From positions 806,001 to 870,000 of the forward strand of contig NZ_JAFEWD010000001.1 in assembly GCF_017355855.1 (NCBI RefSeq): 64,000 nucleotides of DNA, read 5' to 3'. The translations under genes were made by a program, and so were the position numbers. The notes below the pieces were generated by a model, which made no database searches, had not been told where the DNA came from, and was given only the letters and a program-made list of their open reading frames with translations. Numbering within the stretch: the stretch's first letter is position 1; each line of letters opens with the position of its first letter. The stretch is from Pedobacter sp. SYSU D00535 (GTDB lineage Bacteria > Bacteroidota > Bacteroidia > Sphingobacteriales > Sphingobacteriaceae). Positions 8,888 through 18,058 of this stretch are shown here, piece by piece.

Positions 8888-9952
8888 CTATTCAGTTTCC
8901 TTTGCAATCTTCTCCTGTGCCACTTCCAGATCATCTATATCAGGCGAAGGCTCTTTCTGTTCCATTTTAGCGAGCTCTTCATACTGTAGCTGAACATACA
9001 TCGGAAAGTGATCAGAACCAGAAGAAGGCAATCTGCTTATCTCTACCAACTTGAAATGTACAGAACAAAAAACATGATCAAGCGGAAAGCGGAGAACCGG
9101 GTGCTGGGCATGAAAAGTATTGAAAAAACCTCTTCCCCGCCGAGGGTCTAAAAGTCCGCTAATCTTACAGAACAGTGAGGTGGTATAGCTCCAGGCGACA
9201 TCATTAAGATCGCCGAGTACAATTACAGGAATAGTACAACTCCTCGCGCGTTCCGCAACTATCAGCAACTCTTTGTCCCGCTCAGTAGATCGCGGATTTT
9301 CACCAGGAACGGGGGGCGTAGGGTGCAGACAAAACAGCTGTACTTTTTGTTTATTTGGCAGCCTGACAATTGCTTCAATGGAGGGGACGTCGTCCTGGAC
9401 CAGGTAATTAACGGAATGACTTACCAGTTCGAGCCGGGAATATAAAGCTATCCCGTAAGTATTCTCTAGCGGCACCTTTACGCAGTATTTATACTCTTGT
9501 TCAAACCAGGAGGCTTGATCCACCCACCAGGTGTCGGTTTCCAATAATAAGATGACATCCGGATTTGCAGCATTGATATTCTTAATAAACTCTTGACCTT
9601 TCCTGTTATACTGGTACACATTGGCCGTCACCAGGGTAATACAATTTTCTGGCTTTTTATTTCGCGCCTTCAACACCTGTTTACTACCTATCTGAGTAAA
9701 TGGCAAGATCTGGGAGGTGAGATAGCCAGTATTGATGAAAAGTAGCCCTAGCACCACTAAAACGTCCTTATCCTGATCATACTTGTAGGTGACGAGCAGA
9801 CCTGCAAAAAGAGCGATACTCAATAAGAACTTTTGAAACCGAGGATACTCAAAGACACGGAAGGCCCAGTAGTCGCTCCTGATGAAAGGAATAACAGAAA
9901 TAAGCACCACCAGGCAGCTCAGTATTTCAAGTATTAGCTTTACAGTATACAT
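8888..9952 (-). CDS. Membrane-anchored endonuclease/exonuclease/phosphatase family protein
   Basis: A 354-residue protein with three hydrophobic segments in the first 90 residues, followed by an EEP (Mg-dependent phosphodiesterase/DNase I-like) domain. Catalytic motifs are visible: NPDVILLLETD, the Asp-Leu-Asn set in VLGDLNDVAW and the C-terminal GSDHFPMYV. The charged tail after about residue 335 is low complexity. Family members cut DNA, RNA or phospholipids. The membrane anchor and lack of a secretion signal peptide fit a surface- or periplasm-facing phosphodiesterase, but the substrate cannot be told from sequence. It is divergent from the APC permease gene. Confidence 0.88.
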   Translation of the reverse strand: MYTVKLILEILSCLVVLISVIPFIRSDYWAFRVFEYPRFQKFLLSIALFAGLLVTYKYDQDKDVLVVLGLLFINTGYLTSQILPFTQIGSKQVLKARNKKPENCITLVTANVYQYNRKGQEFIKNINAANPDVILLLETDTWWVDQASWFEQEYKYCVKVPLENTYGIALYSRLELVSHSVNYLVQDDVPSIEAIVRLPNKQKVQLFCLHPTPPVPGENPRSTERDKELLIVAERARSCTIPVIVLGDLNDVAWSYTTSLFCKISGLLDPRRGRGFFNTFHAQHPVLRFPLDHVFCSVHFKLVEISRLPSSGSDHFPMYVQLQYEELAKMEQKEPSPDIDDLEVAQEKIAKETE

Positions 9953-10164
9953 GCGTGTGTTAAAGGAACAACGTATTTTTACCCGCTTGGTTTTGACTAC
10001 AACCCTCCTTATATCTAGAAACGAGTTGTACGGGGTACTTTTGATACTCTGTATGATGGTTTTTCGTCAGCGATGCTACTTAGTTATTAACCCTGGGAGA
10101 GCCGAGCAAAACACTCCGCCTTCGGTTAAAAACATAGATGCTCCGGCTATGTTGTACCAGAAGA

Positions 10165-11535
10165 ATGAGCAATACACACTTCTTCGAAGAAAAAACCGAA
10201 CTGGAGAGAAAGCTTGGGCTAACAGAAACTCTTTCGATTGTTGTCAACCGTATCATCGGCTCGGGAATTTTTCGAACTCCTGCTCCCATTATGCTCATCA
10301 CTGCTTCTGTAAGCATTTTTTATGGAGTATGGATTCTGGGGGGAATTGCCACTATCCTCGGCGCCCTTTGCTATGCAGAACTTGTCTCGATGATGCCGCG
10401 GGCCGGCGGCCCTTACGTATTTCTGAAAGCAGCCTATCCGCCGGTAGTTACTTTTTTGCGCGGATGGGCCATGTTTTTCGTATCAGAAACTGGCGCTATT
10501 GCTGCCGTCGCCTTGTTTTTTTCCGAGACGATGCTTTCCGCGATCGCACCTCAAACATCAAAATACCTGGTTGCACTGGCCGCCATCAGCCTGGTATTTC
10601 TACTGACCTGTGCGAACTCTTTCGGTATTAAATTGAGTGGCGTCCTTCAAAACCTATTCAGCTTTCTTAAAATTTCAGTTCTGGTAGCCATCGTAGCTAT
10701 CAGTTTTTCGTCTGGTTTACAGCAGGAAAACTTTACAGATCCCGTTGATAATCCCTGGACTTGGGGCGGGCTGATCTCGATCTTCACAGCCATGAGATAC
10801 GGATTCTTTGCATACAGTGGCTGGGAAGGCGCAACATATGTCGCTGAAGAAGTAAAAAATGCCAGGAAAAACCTACCTCTTTCACTATTTCTCGGGATTG
10901 GCTTTGTGATGTTACTCTACCTGCTGATCAACACGGCCTACGTAAATCTGCTGGGACCGATAGCCATGGCAAATTCAAAAGTGGTAGCGATAGATTCTAT
11001 GCAGGTCGCAATCGGATCGATTGGTGCTATACTGGTTTCAGCGGCAATAATGATCAGTACCTTTGGAAACGTAAATACGCAAATCCTGGTGAAAAGCCGT
11101 ACCTGGTACGCGATGGCCCGAGACGGCCTGTTTTTCAAATCGCTCGCAACGATCCATCCTACCTATAAAACCCCCAATTATTCGCTATTTGCACAAGCTA
11201 TCTGGGGAACGGTGCTTATTCTTTTTTCTACCACTGCAGAGAGCGCTTATGAAGCTGTCATCGACTTCTTTTCGTTCACCTCGTCAATTTTCAACGTGCT
11301 CACGTTTGCCTCTGTCTTTGTGCTGAGGCAAAAATATCCAGACGTGAGCCGGCCCTATAAAACCTGGGGCTATCCCGTTACACTTATCATCGTATTGCTC
11401 ATACAAATTGCCTTCATGCTCACCACCCTATACACCGCTTTTATTCCCTCACTCCTGGGCATCGGTCTCACCCTAACGGGGCTTATCTACTACAGATATT
11501 TCGTTTCGGCGGAAGCAAAAACAGATAAGCACTAA
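10165..11535 (+). CDS. APC-family amino acid permease
   Basis: Inner-membrane amino acid/polyamine/organocation transporter, 456 residues with about 12 hydrophobic segments. The start is the ATG giving MSNTHFFEEKTELERKLG, after an open but non-typical stretch. The first helix has the family signature IVVNRIIGSGIFRTP, and AYSGWEGATYVAEEVKNARKN matches the segment after helix 6. Similarity is to the LAT-like exchanger/permease branch. The substrate is not determinable. A DUF4268 gene follows after 21 bases but seems to have its own promoter. Confidence 0.92.
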   Translation: MSNTHFFEEKTELERKLGLTETLSIVVNRIIGSGIFRTPAPIMLITASVSIFYGVWILGGIATILGALCYAELVSMMPRAGGPYVFLKAAYPPVVTFLRGWAMFFVSETGAIAAVALFFSETMLSAIAPQTSKYLVALAAISLVFLLTCANSFGIKLSGVLQNLFSFLKISVLVAIVAISFSSGLQQENFTDPVDNPWTWGGLISIFTAMRYGFFAYSGWEGATYVAEEVKNARKNLPLSLFLGIGFVMLLYLLINTAYVNLLGPIAMANSKVVAIDSMQVAIGSIGAILVSAAIMISTFGNVNTQILVKSRTWYAMARDGLFFKSLATIHPTYKTPNYSLFAQAIWGTVLILFSTTAESAYEAVIDFFSFTSSIFNVLTFASVFVLRQKYPDVSRPYKTWGYPVTLIIVLLIQIAFMLTTLYTAFIPSLLGIGLTLTGLIYYRYFVSAEAKTDKH

Positions 11536-11544
11536 CAATTATTT

Positions 11545-11552
11545 TACTTTTG
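11545..11552 (+). promoter_or_regulatory. TAnnTTTG promoter box 4 bases before a start codon
   Basis: TACTTTTG matches the Bacteroidota -7 element and ends 4 bases before the ATG of the DUF4268 gene, so the transcript would begin at or next to the ATG. No clear -33 TTTG is seen at the expected spacing. Confidence 0.45.
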
Positions 11553-11556
11553 TCGG

Positions 11557-12018
11557 ATGTATACCCGGGAAGAAGCTTCACAGATACGTAGAGAATTTTG
11601 GACTACTTTGGGAAATTATCTGGCTCCTTATAAATCCGCTGAAGGCGCCAAAGTTAACTGGCTAAACTATAAAACCGGGCTAAAGAATGTATACTTTAGA
11701 ATGGATGCTGACAAACGAAGCGCTTCAATCTCAATCGAAATCACGCATCCAGACCTTGGGATACAGGAGCTATTCTTTGAGCAGTTCCTTGAGCTGAAGA
11801 ATATTTTGCAGGGATATATGGATGAGGAATGGGAATGGATTTTGCATACTTCAGATGAAAACGGCAAAACAATCAGCACCATTAGCAAAAAGATCTTCGA
11901 GGTTAATATCTTTAGAAAAGAAGATTGGCATAAGCTGATATCGTTTCTGAAACCGAGAATGCTGGCGCTGGACGAATTTTGGAGCGACGCAAAATACAGT
12001 TTCGAGAGTTTGAAATAG
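11557..12018 (+). CDS. DUF4268 domain protein
   Basis: A 153-residue soluble protein matching DUF4268: it opens with REEASQIRREFWTTLGNYL, then GLKNVYFRMDADKRSASISIEI and ends with a helix-rich WHKLISFLKPRMLALDEFW. In other genomes the domain occurs alone or at the C terminus of nuclease-like proteins. Alone, its role is not known. A further short gene begins about 30 bases downstream on the same strand. Confidence 0.88.
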   Translation: MYTREEASQIRREFWTTLGNYLAPYKSAEGAKVNWLNYKTGLKNVYFRMDADKRSASISIEITHPDLGIQELFFEQFLELKNILQGYMDEEWEWILHTSDENGKTISTISKKIFEVNIFRKEDWHKLISFLKPRMLALDEFWSDAKYSFESLK

Positions 12019-12049
12019 ATTGCCGGTACACTTATTAGCAAATACACCA

Positions 12050-12448
12050 ATGGATATTAAACGATTAAGACCTGGAAACCTCATAAAGATCAGTCCGAGG
12101 GAAAACGAAGAAGGCCTCTTGCTGATTCAGGAGATCCACAAAGAAAGTATTATTGGCGAGATGCTTGTCCCCCGACAGGGATATCATTTCCGAATCAAAT
12201 TTTATGAGATAATGCCTATCCCATTGAATGAAAAGTGGCTGGAAAAAGCTGGCTTCGTTCAGGATGAAAACAATGGAGAGCTTTGGCGGGATTCAAATAA
12301 ACGAATGGATTTCTATTTTTCGGGCTTGGGGCAAAAACAGTTCTATGACGAGGAGAAAATGATAGGCAAGTTTCCAGTTGAATTTTTGCACGACCTGCAA
12401 AATGGCTATCTTTTCCTAACAGGGAAAGAACTAAATATAAATCCTTAA
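12050..12448 (+). CDS. Hypothetical protein, Bacteroidota-specific
   Basis: A 132-residue protein starting at the ATG that gives MDIKRLRPGNLIKIS. An upstream TTG that would add ten residues is less likely. The N-terminal half looks like a small beta barrel (GNLIKISPRENEEGLLLIQEI), and the segment IMPIPLNEKWLEKAGF is a pattern I recognise in many short Bacteroidota proteins of chromosome and prophage origin. No function is known to me. Its last 4 bases overlap the convergent TspO-like gene. Confidence 0.75.
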   Translation: MDIKRLRPGNLIKISPRENEEGLLLIQEIHKESIIGEMLVPRQGYHFRIKFYEIMPIPLNEKWLEKAGFVQDENNGELWRDSNKRMDFYFSGLGQKQFYDEEKMIGKFPVEFLHDLQNGYLFLTGKELNINP

Positions 12449-13257
12449 AGTCTTGCAAGCTGTGCTTCGCGCTGTTTCCGGAAATTCCGCATCAACTGCA
12501 CGATGACTGAAACGCAGGTAATAACCATGCAGGCAAGCACAGTGTCTATGATGTGATTTGTGGTGGCGGAAGGGCTCTTGCTTAGGTTAGATGCAACGCC
12601 GTAAATTGCCCAGATGACTACTATTCCAAAAAACACATTTTTCCGCACGTGTACCATAAATAAGCTAAGTATTGCTGCGAAACAGATAAGGAGAATGGTC
12701 CAAGTGCCAGCTGATAGGATAAAGTTCTCAGTGGGCAGGGCACCGATAACGGAACTTAGATTTGCTATGGTAGCAATGCTGATCCAAGCCAGATAAATGG
12801 CAAAAGGAAATTGTGTAAAAACTTTTGCCGAAAGATTACGGGCCAAATCGTAAATACCCAGTTCGATATTAATAAAGATCAAACATATCAACTGGATGAT
12901 CATCAATACAGCCGACGCCAGCAGCAACTCTCTTGTCCAGGCCAGTACCCAAGCGGCAGAAGCAAAGTTGTTGATTAAAAACCACCATCCGATTTTCCGG
13001 AAGTCGCGGTTTGCCTCCGAATTTTCTTCTCCTTTAAAGGCTCTCCAGGTATGATAAATCATGAAAGCAGCTAAACTGGTATAAATTACTGCCCAAATAG
13101 AAAAGGTAAAATCTGCTGGAGTAAAAAGTGTCTCGTATTTATAAGAAACCTCCCCTATTGTTTGAGAGTTAAACCAGGTAGCGTTCGAACCATAGGAGAT
13201 CAGCAGGGAAAATAAGAAAATAGCAATATTTAAAAGAATGTAGGGACGTAAGCTCAT
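12445..13257 (-). CDS. TspO/MBR-like tryptophan-rich membrane protein
   Basis: Integral membrane protein of 270 residues with about seven hydrophobic segments. The segment YETLFTPADFTFSIWAVIYTSLA resembles the TspO signature region (TPxxxxFSIWxxIY), and later AYGVASNLSKSP-like loops follow the longer TspO-related branch rather than the 160-residue core family. TspO proteins bind porphyrins and lipids. A function in this longer form is not established. It is followed by a convergent short gene that it overlaps by 4 bases. Confidence 0.8.
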   Translation of the reverse strand: MSLRPYILLNIAIFLFSLLISYGSNATWFNSQTIGEVSYKYETLFTPADFTFSIWAVIYTSLAAFMIYHTWRAFKGEENSEANRDFRKIGWWFLINNFASAAWVLAWTRELLLASAVLMIIQLICLIFINIELGIYDLARNLSAKVFTQFPFAIYLAWISIATIANLSSVIGALPTENFILSAGTWTILLICFAAILSLFMVHVRKNVFFGIVVIWAIYGVASNLSKSPSATTNHIIDTVLACMVITCVSVIVQLMRNFRKQREAQLARL

Positions 13258-13317
13258 AGCAAGGTAATTTAATGGTTTGCGCCGGAACTCCAGCCCGGCG
13301 CAAAACCGCAGTCAGGG

Positions 13318-13758
13318 CTAGTCTACTTTACGTTCTAGAACTGTACCCTTTGCATCAAAAATAATTTCATAATCTGGCTTACCCTCTAGCTCTATCTCGT
13401 AAGTAGTAACGCCGTTTTTCACGATTTTTTCAGCTTCCTCAAAGGTATGGCTCGCATACTCTTTACTTATCAGCGAGGTAATAGTTGCAGGCAGGTCAGT
13501 TTGTTTAAGATCAACGCGATGCTCTACAAGTTTACCGTCTGCGCTGAACTCCACGTAGTTTCGGCTGTTGTTCTTTGTAAAAGTGGCGGAGTAATTTGAT
13601 CCTGTACTACTCCAGGACATGTCTTCCGCAGGACTAAACTCTTTAGTGAATGCTGCCCTGACGCTTGTCGGCAGGTTATCAATTGCTATTGCATTTTGCG
13701 CTTGTGCTGACACGGCAAACCCCATTGCCATTGTCAAAACTAACCATAACTTTTTCAT
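13318..13758 (-). CDS. Secreted PepSY-like (BLIP-fold) protein
   Basis: A 146-residue exported protein: a signal peptide (MKKLWLVLTMAMGFAVSAQA) and two repeats of a PepSY-like/DUF2874 fold. In each repeat an alpha helix near LPTSVRAAFTKEF or LPATITSLISKEY is followed by strands ending in YEIELEGKPDYEIIFDAKG. Such proteins are common in Bacteroidota periplasm, and some PepSY proteins inhibit proteases. Function here is unknown. It stands alone between the TspO-like gene and a divergent stretch without genes. Confidence 0.85.
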   Translation of the reverse strand: MKKLWLVLTMAMGFAVSAQAQNAIAIDNLPTSVRAAFTKEFSPAEDMSWSSTGSNYSATFTKNNSRNYVEFSADGKLVEHRVDLKQTDLPATITSLISKEYASHTFEEAEKIVKNGVTTYEIELEGKPDYEIIFDAKGTVLERKVD

Positions 13759-13986
13759 AGTAGATCAATTTGATTAAACATAGATGTATGCTTCTAACAA
13801 CCTCGGCAAATGAGGGTTTAGATTTTTTGATTTATTCAAGGAAATTGAGTTTACCCAATAAAAGAGGCACTGGAACAACTAATCAGCTCATACGCAGCTT
13901 TTTTGAAAACAAAAATCAGATGGCAGAGTATTTGATAAGCTATACTAAGAACCGAACATCTTAGTTTAAGAACAAACAGCTATTTT

Positions 13987-14424
13987 ATGAGAACATTTTT
14001 TTTAGCAACAGTTCTGTTGTTATTTACCGCCCTTGGCGTGGCTGCTCAAAGCGCAGACGCCGTACTTGGTAAATGGCAAAGTGGGCATGGCAGCGGACGG
14101 ATACAGATCTATAAAAAAGGTGACAAATATTTTGGGAAGCTAATCTGGCTCAAAGAACCGCGTGACGAGAACGGGCGGCCAAAGGTAGATATAAATAATC
14201 CCAATGAAAAACTTAGAGGTCAACCGATCGTGGGACTCGAGGTTCTAAGGAACTTCCAATACCGCGGAAACGGAGTATGGTCTGGAGGAAGTGTTTACGA
14301 CCCCAAATCAGGCAACACCTACAATTGTCAAATGGCTTTAGATGGACCCGACAAACTAGATATCCGAGCTTTTTTCGGGATCACCCTGCTGGGGAAAACT
14401 GAAACCTGGACCCGAGTTCAATAA
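13987..14424 (+). CDS. Secreted DUF2147 protein
   Basis: A 145-residue protein with a signal peptide ending in AAQS and one DUF2147 domain. The characteristic order is LGKWQSGHGSGRIQIYKKG, then LIWLKEP, the NP..KLRGQPIVGLEVL segment and YDPKSGNTYNCQM. The domain is predicted to be an all-beta, lipocalin-like periplasmic fold. Its role is unknown. No operon partner is evident. Confidence 0.88.
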   Translation: MRTFFLATVLLLFTALGVAAQSADAVLGKWQSGHGSGRIQIYKKGDKYFGKLIWLKEPRDENGRPKVDINNPNEKLRGQPIVGLEVLRNFQYRGNGVWSGGSVYDPKSGNTYNCQMALDGPDKLDIRAFFGITLLGKTETWTRVQ

Positions 14425-14512
14425 TTACAAAAAATCTTAAAAACTTAAACGTTGCTGACATAGGGCTGTCATAGATGCGTTGTTCCTTTGCTTAAACAAA
14501 TCACAACAAACG

Positions 14513-15046
14513 ATGGCAAGAATTCAATTATTACTGAAAGAGTTAGAGCAGGAAGCTCTGACCACGAGAAAAATGCTGGGCAGATTACCGGAAGACAAGT
14601 ACAATTGGCAACCTCATCCTAAGAGCATGAAACTCATTCAACTCGCTACACACGTAGCGGAGTTGCCTTCATGGGTGGGCATGGTACTTAATACTACTGA
14701 ACTTGATTTTGCTACAAGTCCTTACACTCCGGTTCCAATAGCTAATAATCAGGAATTGCTTTCTTACTTCGAGAAGTCATTGTCAGAAGGCATAGAGGAA
14801 CTTAAAAAAGCCTCCGAAGCCCCACTCGACGATGAATGGATCCTCAGAGAAGGTGACGTAGTTTACAGCAAAACGAGCAAATACGATATGATCAGGATGA
14901 CGCTTTCACAAATCATCCACCATAGAGCCCAACTGGGCGTCTACCTGAGATTGCTGAACGTACCTATTCCGGGAAGTTATGGTCCGAGTGCCGATGATGA
15001 ATCAGAGTTTCAGCCGGAGAGTTCGAGCCAAACAGCAGAAGCTTAA
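14513..15046 (+). CDS. DinB-family protein
   Basis: A 177-residue four-helix-bundle protein of the DinB/YfiT superfamily, starting at the ATG giving MARIQLLLKELEQEAL. An upstream frame extension is not typical. The metal-ligand histidines appear as THVAELPSW in helix 2 and IIHHRAQLG in helix 4. Members act as metal-dependent thiol transferases or hydrolases, but the substrate here is unknown. It ends with an intrinsic terminator and is a single-gene unit. Confidence 0.9.
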   Translation: MARIQLLLKELEQEALTTRKMLGRLPEDKYNWQPHPKSMKLIQLATHVAELPSWVGMVLNTTELDFATSPYTPVPIANNQELLSYFEKSLSEGIEELKKASEAPLDDEWILREGDVVYSKTSKYDMIRMTLSQIIHHRAQLGVYLRLLNVPIPGSYGPSADDESEFQPESSSQTAEA

Positions 15047-15059
15047 TCAAAGAAAAATT

Positions 15060-15090
15060 GACTCACCCTAAATGGTGAGTCCTTTTTCTT
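15060..15090 (+). terminator. Intrinsic terminator after the DinB-family gene
   Basis: Perfect 8-bp stem GACTCACC / GGTGAGTC with a 6-base loop, followed by CTTTTTCTT on the plus strand, directly after the DinB-family stop codon. Confidence 0.85.
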
Positions 15091-15118
15091 CTTGCGACTT
15101 GTTAACTATCTACTCCAA

Positions 15119-15226
15119 TTACCCCGCTAGTAATTTAAAGACCAGACCCAGAATTAACAAGATGGCTAATGCTTCGAGCAGAATTATAAATTTGGTGAGG
15201 CCAGTAACAATAGTATCTGTTTTCAT
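15119..15226 (-). CDS. Small single-pass membrane protein, 35 residues
   Basis: The minus strand encodes MKTDTIVTGLTKF followed by a strongly hydrophobic stretch (IILLEALAILLILGLVF) and a KLLAG end, with clean start and stop codons. A 35-residue frame of this composition is unlikely to arise by chance in a gap without other genes, and the plus-strand frame there is not protein-like. The one predicted membrane helix contains a Glu. No function is known. Codon content looks native. Confidence 0.55.
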   Translation of the reverse strand: MKTDTIVTGLTKFIILLEALAILLILGLVFKLLAG

Positions 15227-15519
15227 AGTATTAGAGATTTATAAGTGGCAGAAGGAGTATAGCGTTTATAAAGTACTATAAATCAATAAATAGCAGTTAG
15301 CAGTATTTTGTTTTTCTACTTATCTTTATAAACAAACCTAACCAGCCGTGCATTCAAAGGAATCATCAAGTCTGAGACAAAAGACTCCGAACCGGTTCGG
15401 AAGCTTCATTTTCAACTTTACCGATTTATCCGAGATACTCACCGAACTTTTCTGAATGTCTACCTAATTCCTGTATATGCGCCTCTAGTCTCTCACTAAC
15501 TTTGGAAAAAAAGTTAATT
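15227..15519. other. Intergenic stretch without a recognised gene
   Basis: About 290 bases between the small membrane protein and the DUF5668-like gene. A TAACTTTG box at 15497-15504 lies 15 bases before the next ATG and may be its -7 element. Nothing else is recognised. Confidence 0.4.
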
Positions 15520-15876
15520 ATGACACCAGAAAACACCAGTGAACTGAGCGAAAAAAAATTAACAGGATTATTGTTAATTACGGCAGGATCACTCCTGCTC
15601 ATGCAGAACGCAGGCATCTACATACCCAACTGGATTCTAAGTTGGCCAATGCTAATTACTTTATTGGGGGTAGTAAGCGGAATAAGGCATAGGTTCAGTA
15701 GATTGAATTCTTATCTGTTTATTTCTGTGGGATTAGCATTGCTAACGGATCGAATTTCCAACTCAGTAGAGTTTCATCAAGTTGTGGTTCCATTGATCTT
15801 CACCGCCATTGGTTTTTACCTTATTATTAAACGGAATCAAGGCTGCAACAAATTAGGTCAAGAACCGCAATATTAA
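15520..15876 (+). CDS. LiaF-type transmembrane domain (DUF5668-like) membrane protein
   Basis: A 118-residue membrane protein with four hydrophobic segments (about 15-32, 38-55, 62-80, 86-105). It is read from the ATG giving MTPENTSELSEKKLTG. The order of segments and the WPMLITLLGVVSGI motif resemble the N-terminal membrane part of LiaF/DUF5668 proteins, which influence envelope-stress signalling. The C-terminal LiaF domain is missing, so this is a short stand-alone form. The cysteine in the tail (RNQGCNK) is single. Role unknown. Confidence 0.72.
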   Translation: MTPENTSELSEKKLTGLLLITAGSLLLMQNAGIYIPNWILSWPMLITLLGVVSGIRHRFSRLNSYLFISVGLALLTDRISNSVEFHQVVVPLIFTAIGFYLIIKRNQGCNKLGQEPQY

Positions 15877-15975
15877 GTTTTGCAATACTTAAAACTAAAT
15901 GATTATAAGCAAGTTATTCCAACATAATAAACCCTATTATAATTAAACATCAGTCACAATTTAATATACTTCAAC

Positions 15976-16452
15976 ATGTTTTTCTACCTTGTTTACTTCA
16001 GCAAGTCCGTCAAGCTTTTTGATGAACAAGAGATTTTGATTTTGCTAGAGCAATCTCGCAAAAATAATCGGCTATACAGCATAACTGGAATGTTGCTATA
16101 CGTTCAGGGGGTATTTGTGAACGAGAAAGAAGGTCGGTTTATTCAGGTGTTGGAAGGCATGGAAGAAGATGTAAGATATATCTATGAGAAAATTGAACAT
16201 GACGACCGCCATCGCAATCTCATTGTTCTGGAAGAAAATTTTTTAGAGAAAAGAAACTTTGAGACCTGGACGATGGGGTTCAAAAGTTTGGAGCTGGAGG
16301 ACCTAAACGGTGTGCCCCAACTGTTTAAATTAGATGATAGTTTTCTGGAGTTCAAACCTGACGAGTCCAAAAACAAGCCCCTGGAACTGCTCAAGGGCTT
16401 TTATAGCTTACATATTGACTACAGGGATCCTGACGACCCTTCTTCCTCCTAA
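15976..16452 (+). CDS. BLUF-domain blue-light sensor
   Basis: A 158-residue protein that is almost only a BLUF domain, which binds FAD and senses blue light. Key residues are visible: Tyr7 in FYLVYFSK, Asn31 in KNNRLYSITGMLLY, Gln57 in RFIQVLEG and the Trp/Met pair in ETWTMGFKSL. About six extra residues (VNEKEG) sit between the second and third strands compared with short canonical BLUF domains. No output domain is fused, so signalling would be through a partner, not identifiable here. It ends 2 bases from the convergent cytochrome c gene. Confidence 0.9.
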   Translation: MFFYLVYFSKSVKLFDEQEILILLEQSRKNNRLYSITGMLLYVQGVFVNEKEGRFIQVLEGMEEDVRYIYEKIEHDDRHRNLIVLEENFLEKRNFETWTMGFKSLELEDLNGVPQLFKLDDSFLEFKPDESKNKPLELLKGFYSLHIDYRDPDDPSSS

Positions 16453-16454
16453 TT

Positions 16455-16919
16455 CTATCGCTGCGAATCATTTTGACGAAGATACTCAAGCAACTGCCGA
16501 ACTTCTTCGTCTGTCAGGTTCTGGTCAGGCATCGGAACAGCATATTCAGCCAATAACTTTTTAGCTATAGGGTCCTTTTCCCCCATCTCCTGCGAATTCA
16601 CCATCATATTCATAATCCATACCGGATCCCTCCTCTCTGTAACACCAGCTAAGCCAGGCCCAATAAGTCGCTCGGTTTTAACGGTATGACAAACCACACA
16701 TCTGGAAGTAAATAAAGCTTTCCCCTTTTCTGCCATCTCAGGCTGGATTTCACCAAGTTCCACAGTAGTAAAACGGCCTATTCCCTTGCCGGAATCCTCT
16801 ATTGAAGCACTTGCATTGCTTGATGTCTGGTCACGCTCATTCTGATTTTGATTCTGACAAGAAAGCATCGTTATTACTAAGCCATTTAGGAAAAACAGAG
16901 GAATAAAAAGTTTTTTCAT
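16455..16919 (-). CDS. Cytochrome c lipoprotein
   Basis: A 154-residue class I cytochrome c read from the ATG giving MKKLFIPLFFLNGLV. The signal peptide ends in a lipobox (TMLSC), so the mature protein should be lipid-anchored. The heme motif CVVCH follows at about residue 75, with a likely axial Met in VPMPDQNLTDEEV, the normal spacing. The 26-base gap to the upstream alanine dehydrogenase gene on the same strand suggests co-transcription. Electron partners are unknown. It is convergent with the BLUF gene. Confidence 0.88.
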   Translation of the reverse strand: MKKLFIPLFFLNGLVITMLSCQNQNQNERDQTSSNASASIEDSGKGIGRFTTVELGEIQPEMAEKGKALFTSRCVVCHTVKTERLIGPGLAGVTERRDPVWIMNMMVNSQEMGEKDPIAKKLLAEYAVPMPDQNLTDEEVRQLLEYLRQNDSQR

Positions 16920-16945
16920 TGCAATTAAATCCATAGAAACAGCTA

Positions 16946-18058
16946 TTAAAGAAGTTCAGCTATATCGGCGTAGGCAAACCCATTTGCTTCCGCTACCGCC
17001 CGATAAGTTACATAGCCCTCGAGGGTGTTTATCCCCTTATACAAAGCTCCATTCTCTGAGCAGGCCCTACGATACCCTTTATTTGCAATTTGGAGGGCAT
17101 AGGGTACTGTGACATTAGTAAGTGCGATCGTAGAAGTACGGGGAACGGCTCCGGGCATATTTGCAACAGCGTAATGCACAACTCCATGCTTTACATAAGT
17201 GGGCTTATCATGGGTGGTAATCCTATCAGTTGTTTCAAAAATCCCTCCCTGGTCAATAGCTACATCCACTAACACAGAACCTGGTTCCATTGTCCTCACC
17301 ATTTCTTCGGTAACCAGCTTAGGCGCCCTGGCTCCCGGAATAAGTACTGCACCGATAATAAGATCAGATTCCCGGACCGCTTCAGCAATATTAAGTGGAT
17401 TAGACATCAGGGTTGATATTTGATAACTGAAGATATCATCCAGTTGTCGTAATCTATCGGGGTTTGAATCTATAATTGTCACTTCCGCCCCCAGTCCTAC
17501 GGCTATCCTAGCCGCATTGGTACCGGCAACTCCTCCGCCAATTATGGTCACCTTCGCTCTTTTTACACCAGGTACCCCGGCCAGCAGAACGCCTTTTCCT
17601 CCTTCAGGCTTTTCCAAAAAGTGTGCTCCGATCTGGGCGGCCATTCGTCCTGCAACCTCGCTCATCGGAGTAAGCAACGGCAAGGAACCATTTGGAAGCT
17701 GCACCGTTTCATATGCAATGCCTACTACCCGTTTATTGATCAGGGCTTTCGTTAGTTCAGGCTCAGGAGCAAGGTGCAGATAGGTAAAAAGAATCAGGCC
17801 GGGTCGAAAATATTTATATTCGACGGGCAAAGGCTCTTTCACTTTCATCACCATGTCCATTTCCCACACTTCATCTGCAGCTTCCAAAATTACTGCGCCC
17901 GCCAGGGTAAAGGATTCATCAGAAAATCCCGATCCTAAGCCCGCCCCCTCCTGAACAAAAACCTGATGGCCATTTTTTATAAATTGCAACACGCCGGCCG
18001 GTGTTATCGCAACTCTGTTTTCGTTGTTCTTGATTTCCGAGGGGACGCCGATTCGCAT
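16946..18058 (-). CDS. ald: Alanine dehydrogenase
   Basis: NAD-dependent interconversion of L-alanine and pyruvate plus ammonia. The 370 residues fit the family exactly. Landmarks are [22 protein letters not shown] at the start, the substrate lysine in [12 protein letters not shown], the nucleotide-binding loop [15 protein letters not shown] with IDSNPDRL, and the [21 protein letters not shown] segment. A TAGTTTTG box about 60 bases upstream (18122-18129, minus strand) is a possible -7 element. The cytochrome c lipoprotein gene follows on the same strand. Confidence 0.95.
   Translation of the reverse strand: MRIGVPSEIKNNENRVAITPAGVLQFIKNGHQVFVQEGAGLGSGFSDESFTLAGAVILEAADEVWEMDMVMKVKEPLPVEYKYFRPGLILFTYLHLAPEPELTKALINKRVVGIAYETVQLPNGSLPLLTPMSEVAGRMAAQIGAHFLEKPEGGKGVLLAGVPGVKRAKVTIIGGGVAGTNAARIAVGLGAEVTIIDSNPDRLRQLDDIFSYQISTLMSNPLNIAEAVRESDLIIGAVLIPGARAPKLVTEEMVRTMEPGSVLVDVAIDQGGIFETTDRITTHDKPTYVKHGVVHYAVANMPGAVPRTSTIALTNVTVPYALQIANKGYRRACSENGALYKGINTLEGYVTYRAVAEANGFAYADIAELL

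Noticed and set aside
13770-13964. 64-residue plus-strand frame between the PepSY-like and DUF2147 genes
   Set aside because: Low-complexity sequence, no fold and no clear start signal.
15072-15281. 69-residue plus-strand frame after the DinB-family gene
   Set aside because: It starts inside the terminator and is antisense to the more convincing 35-residue membrane protein.
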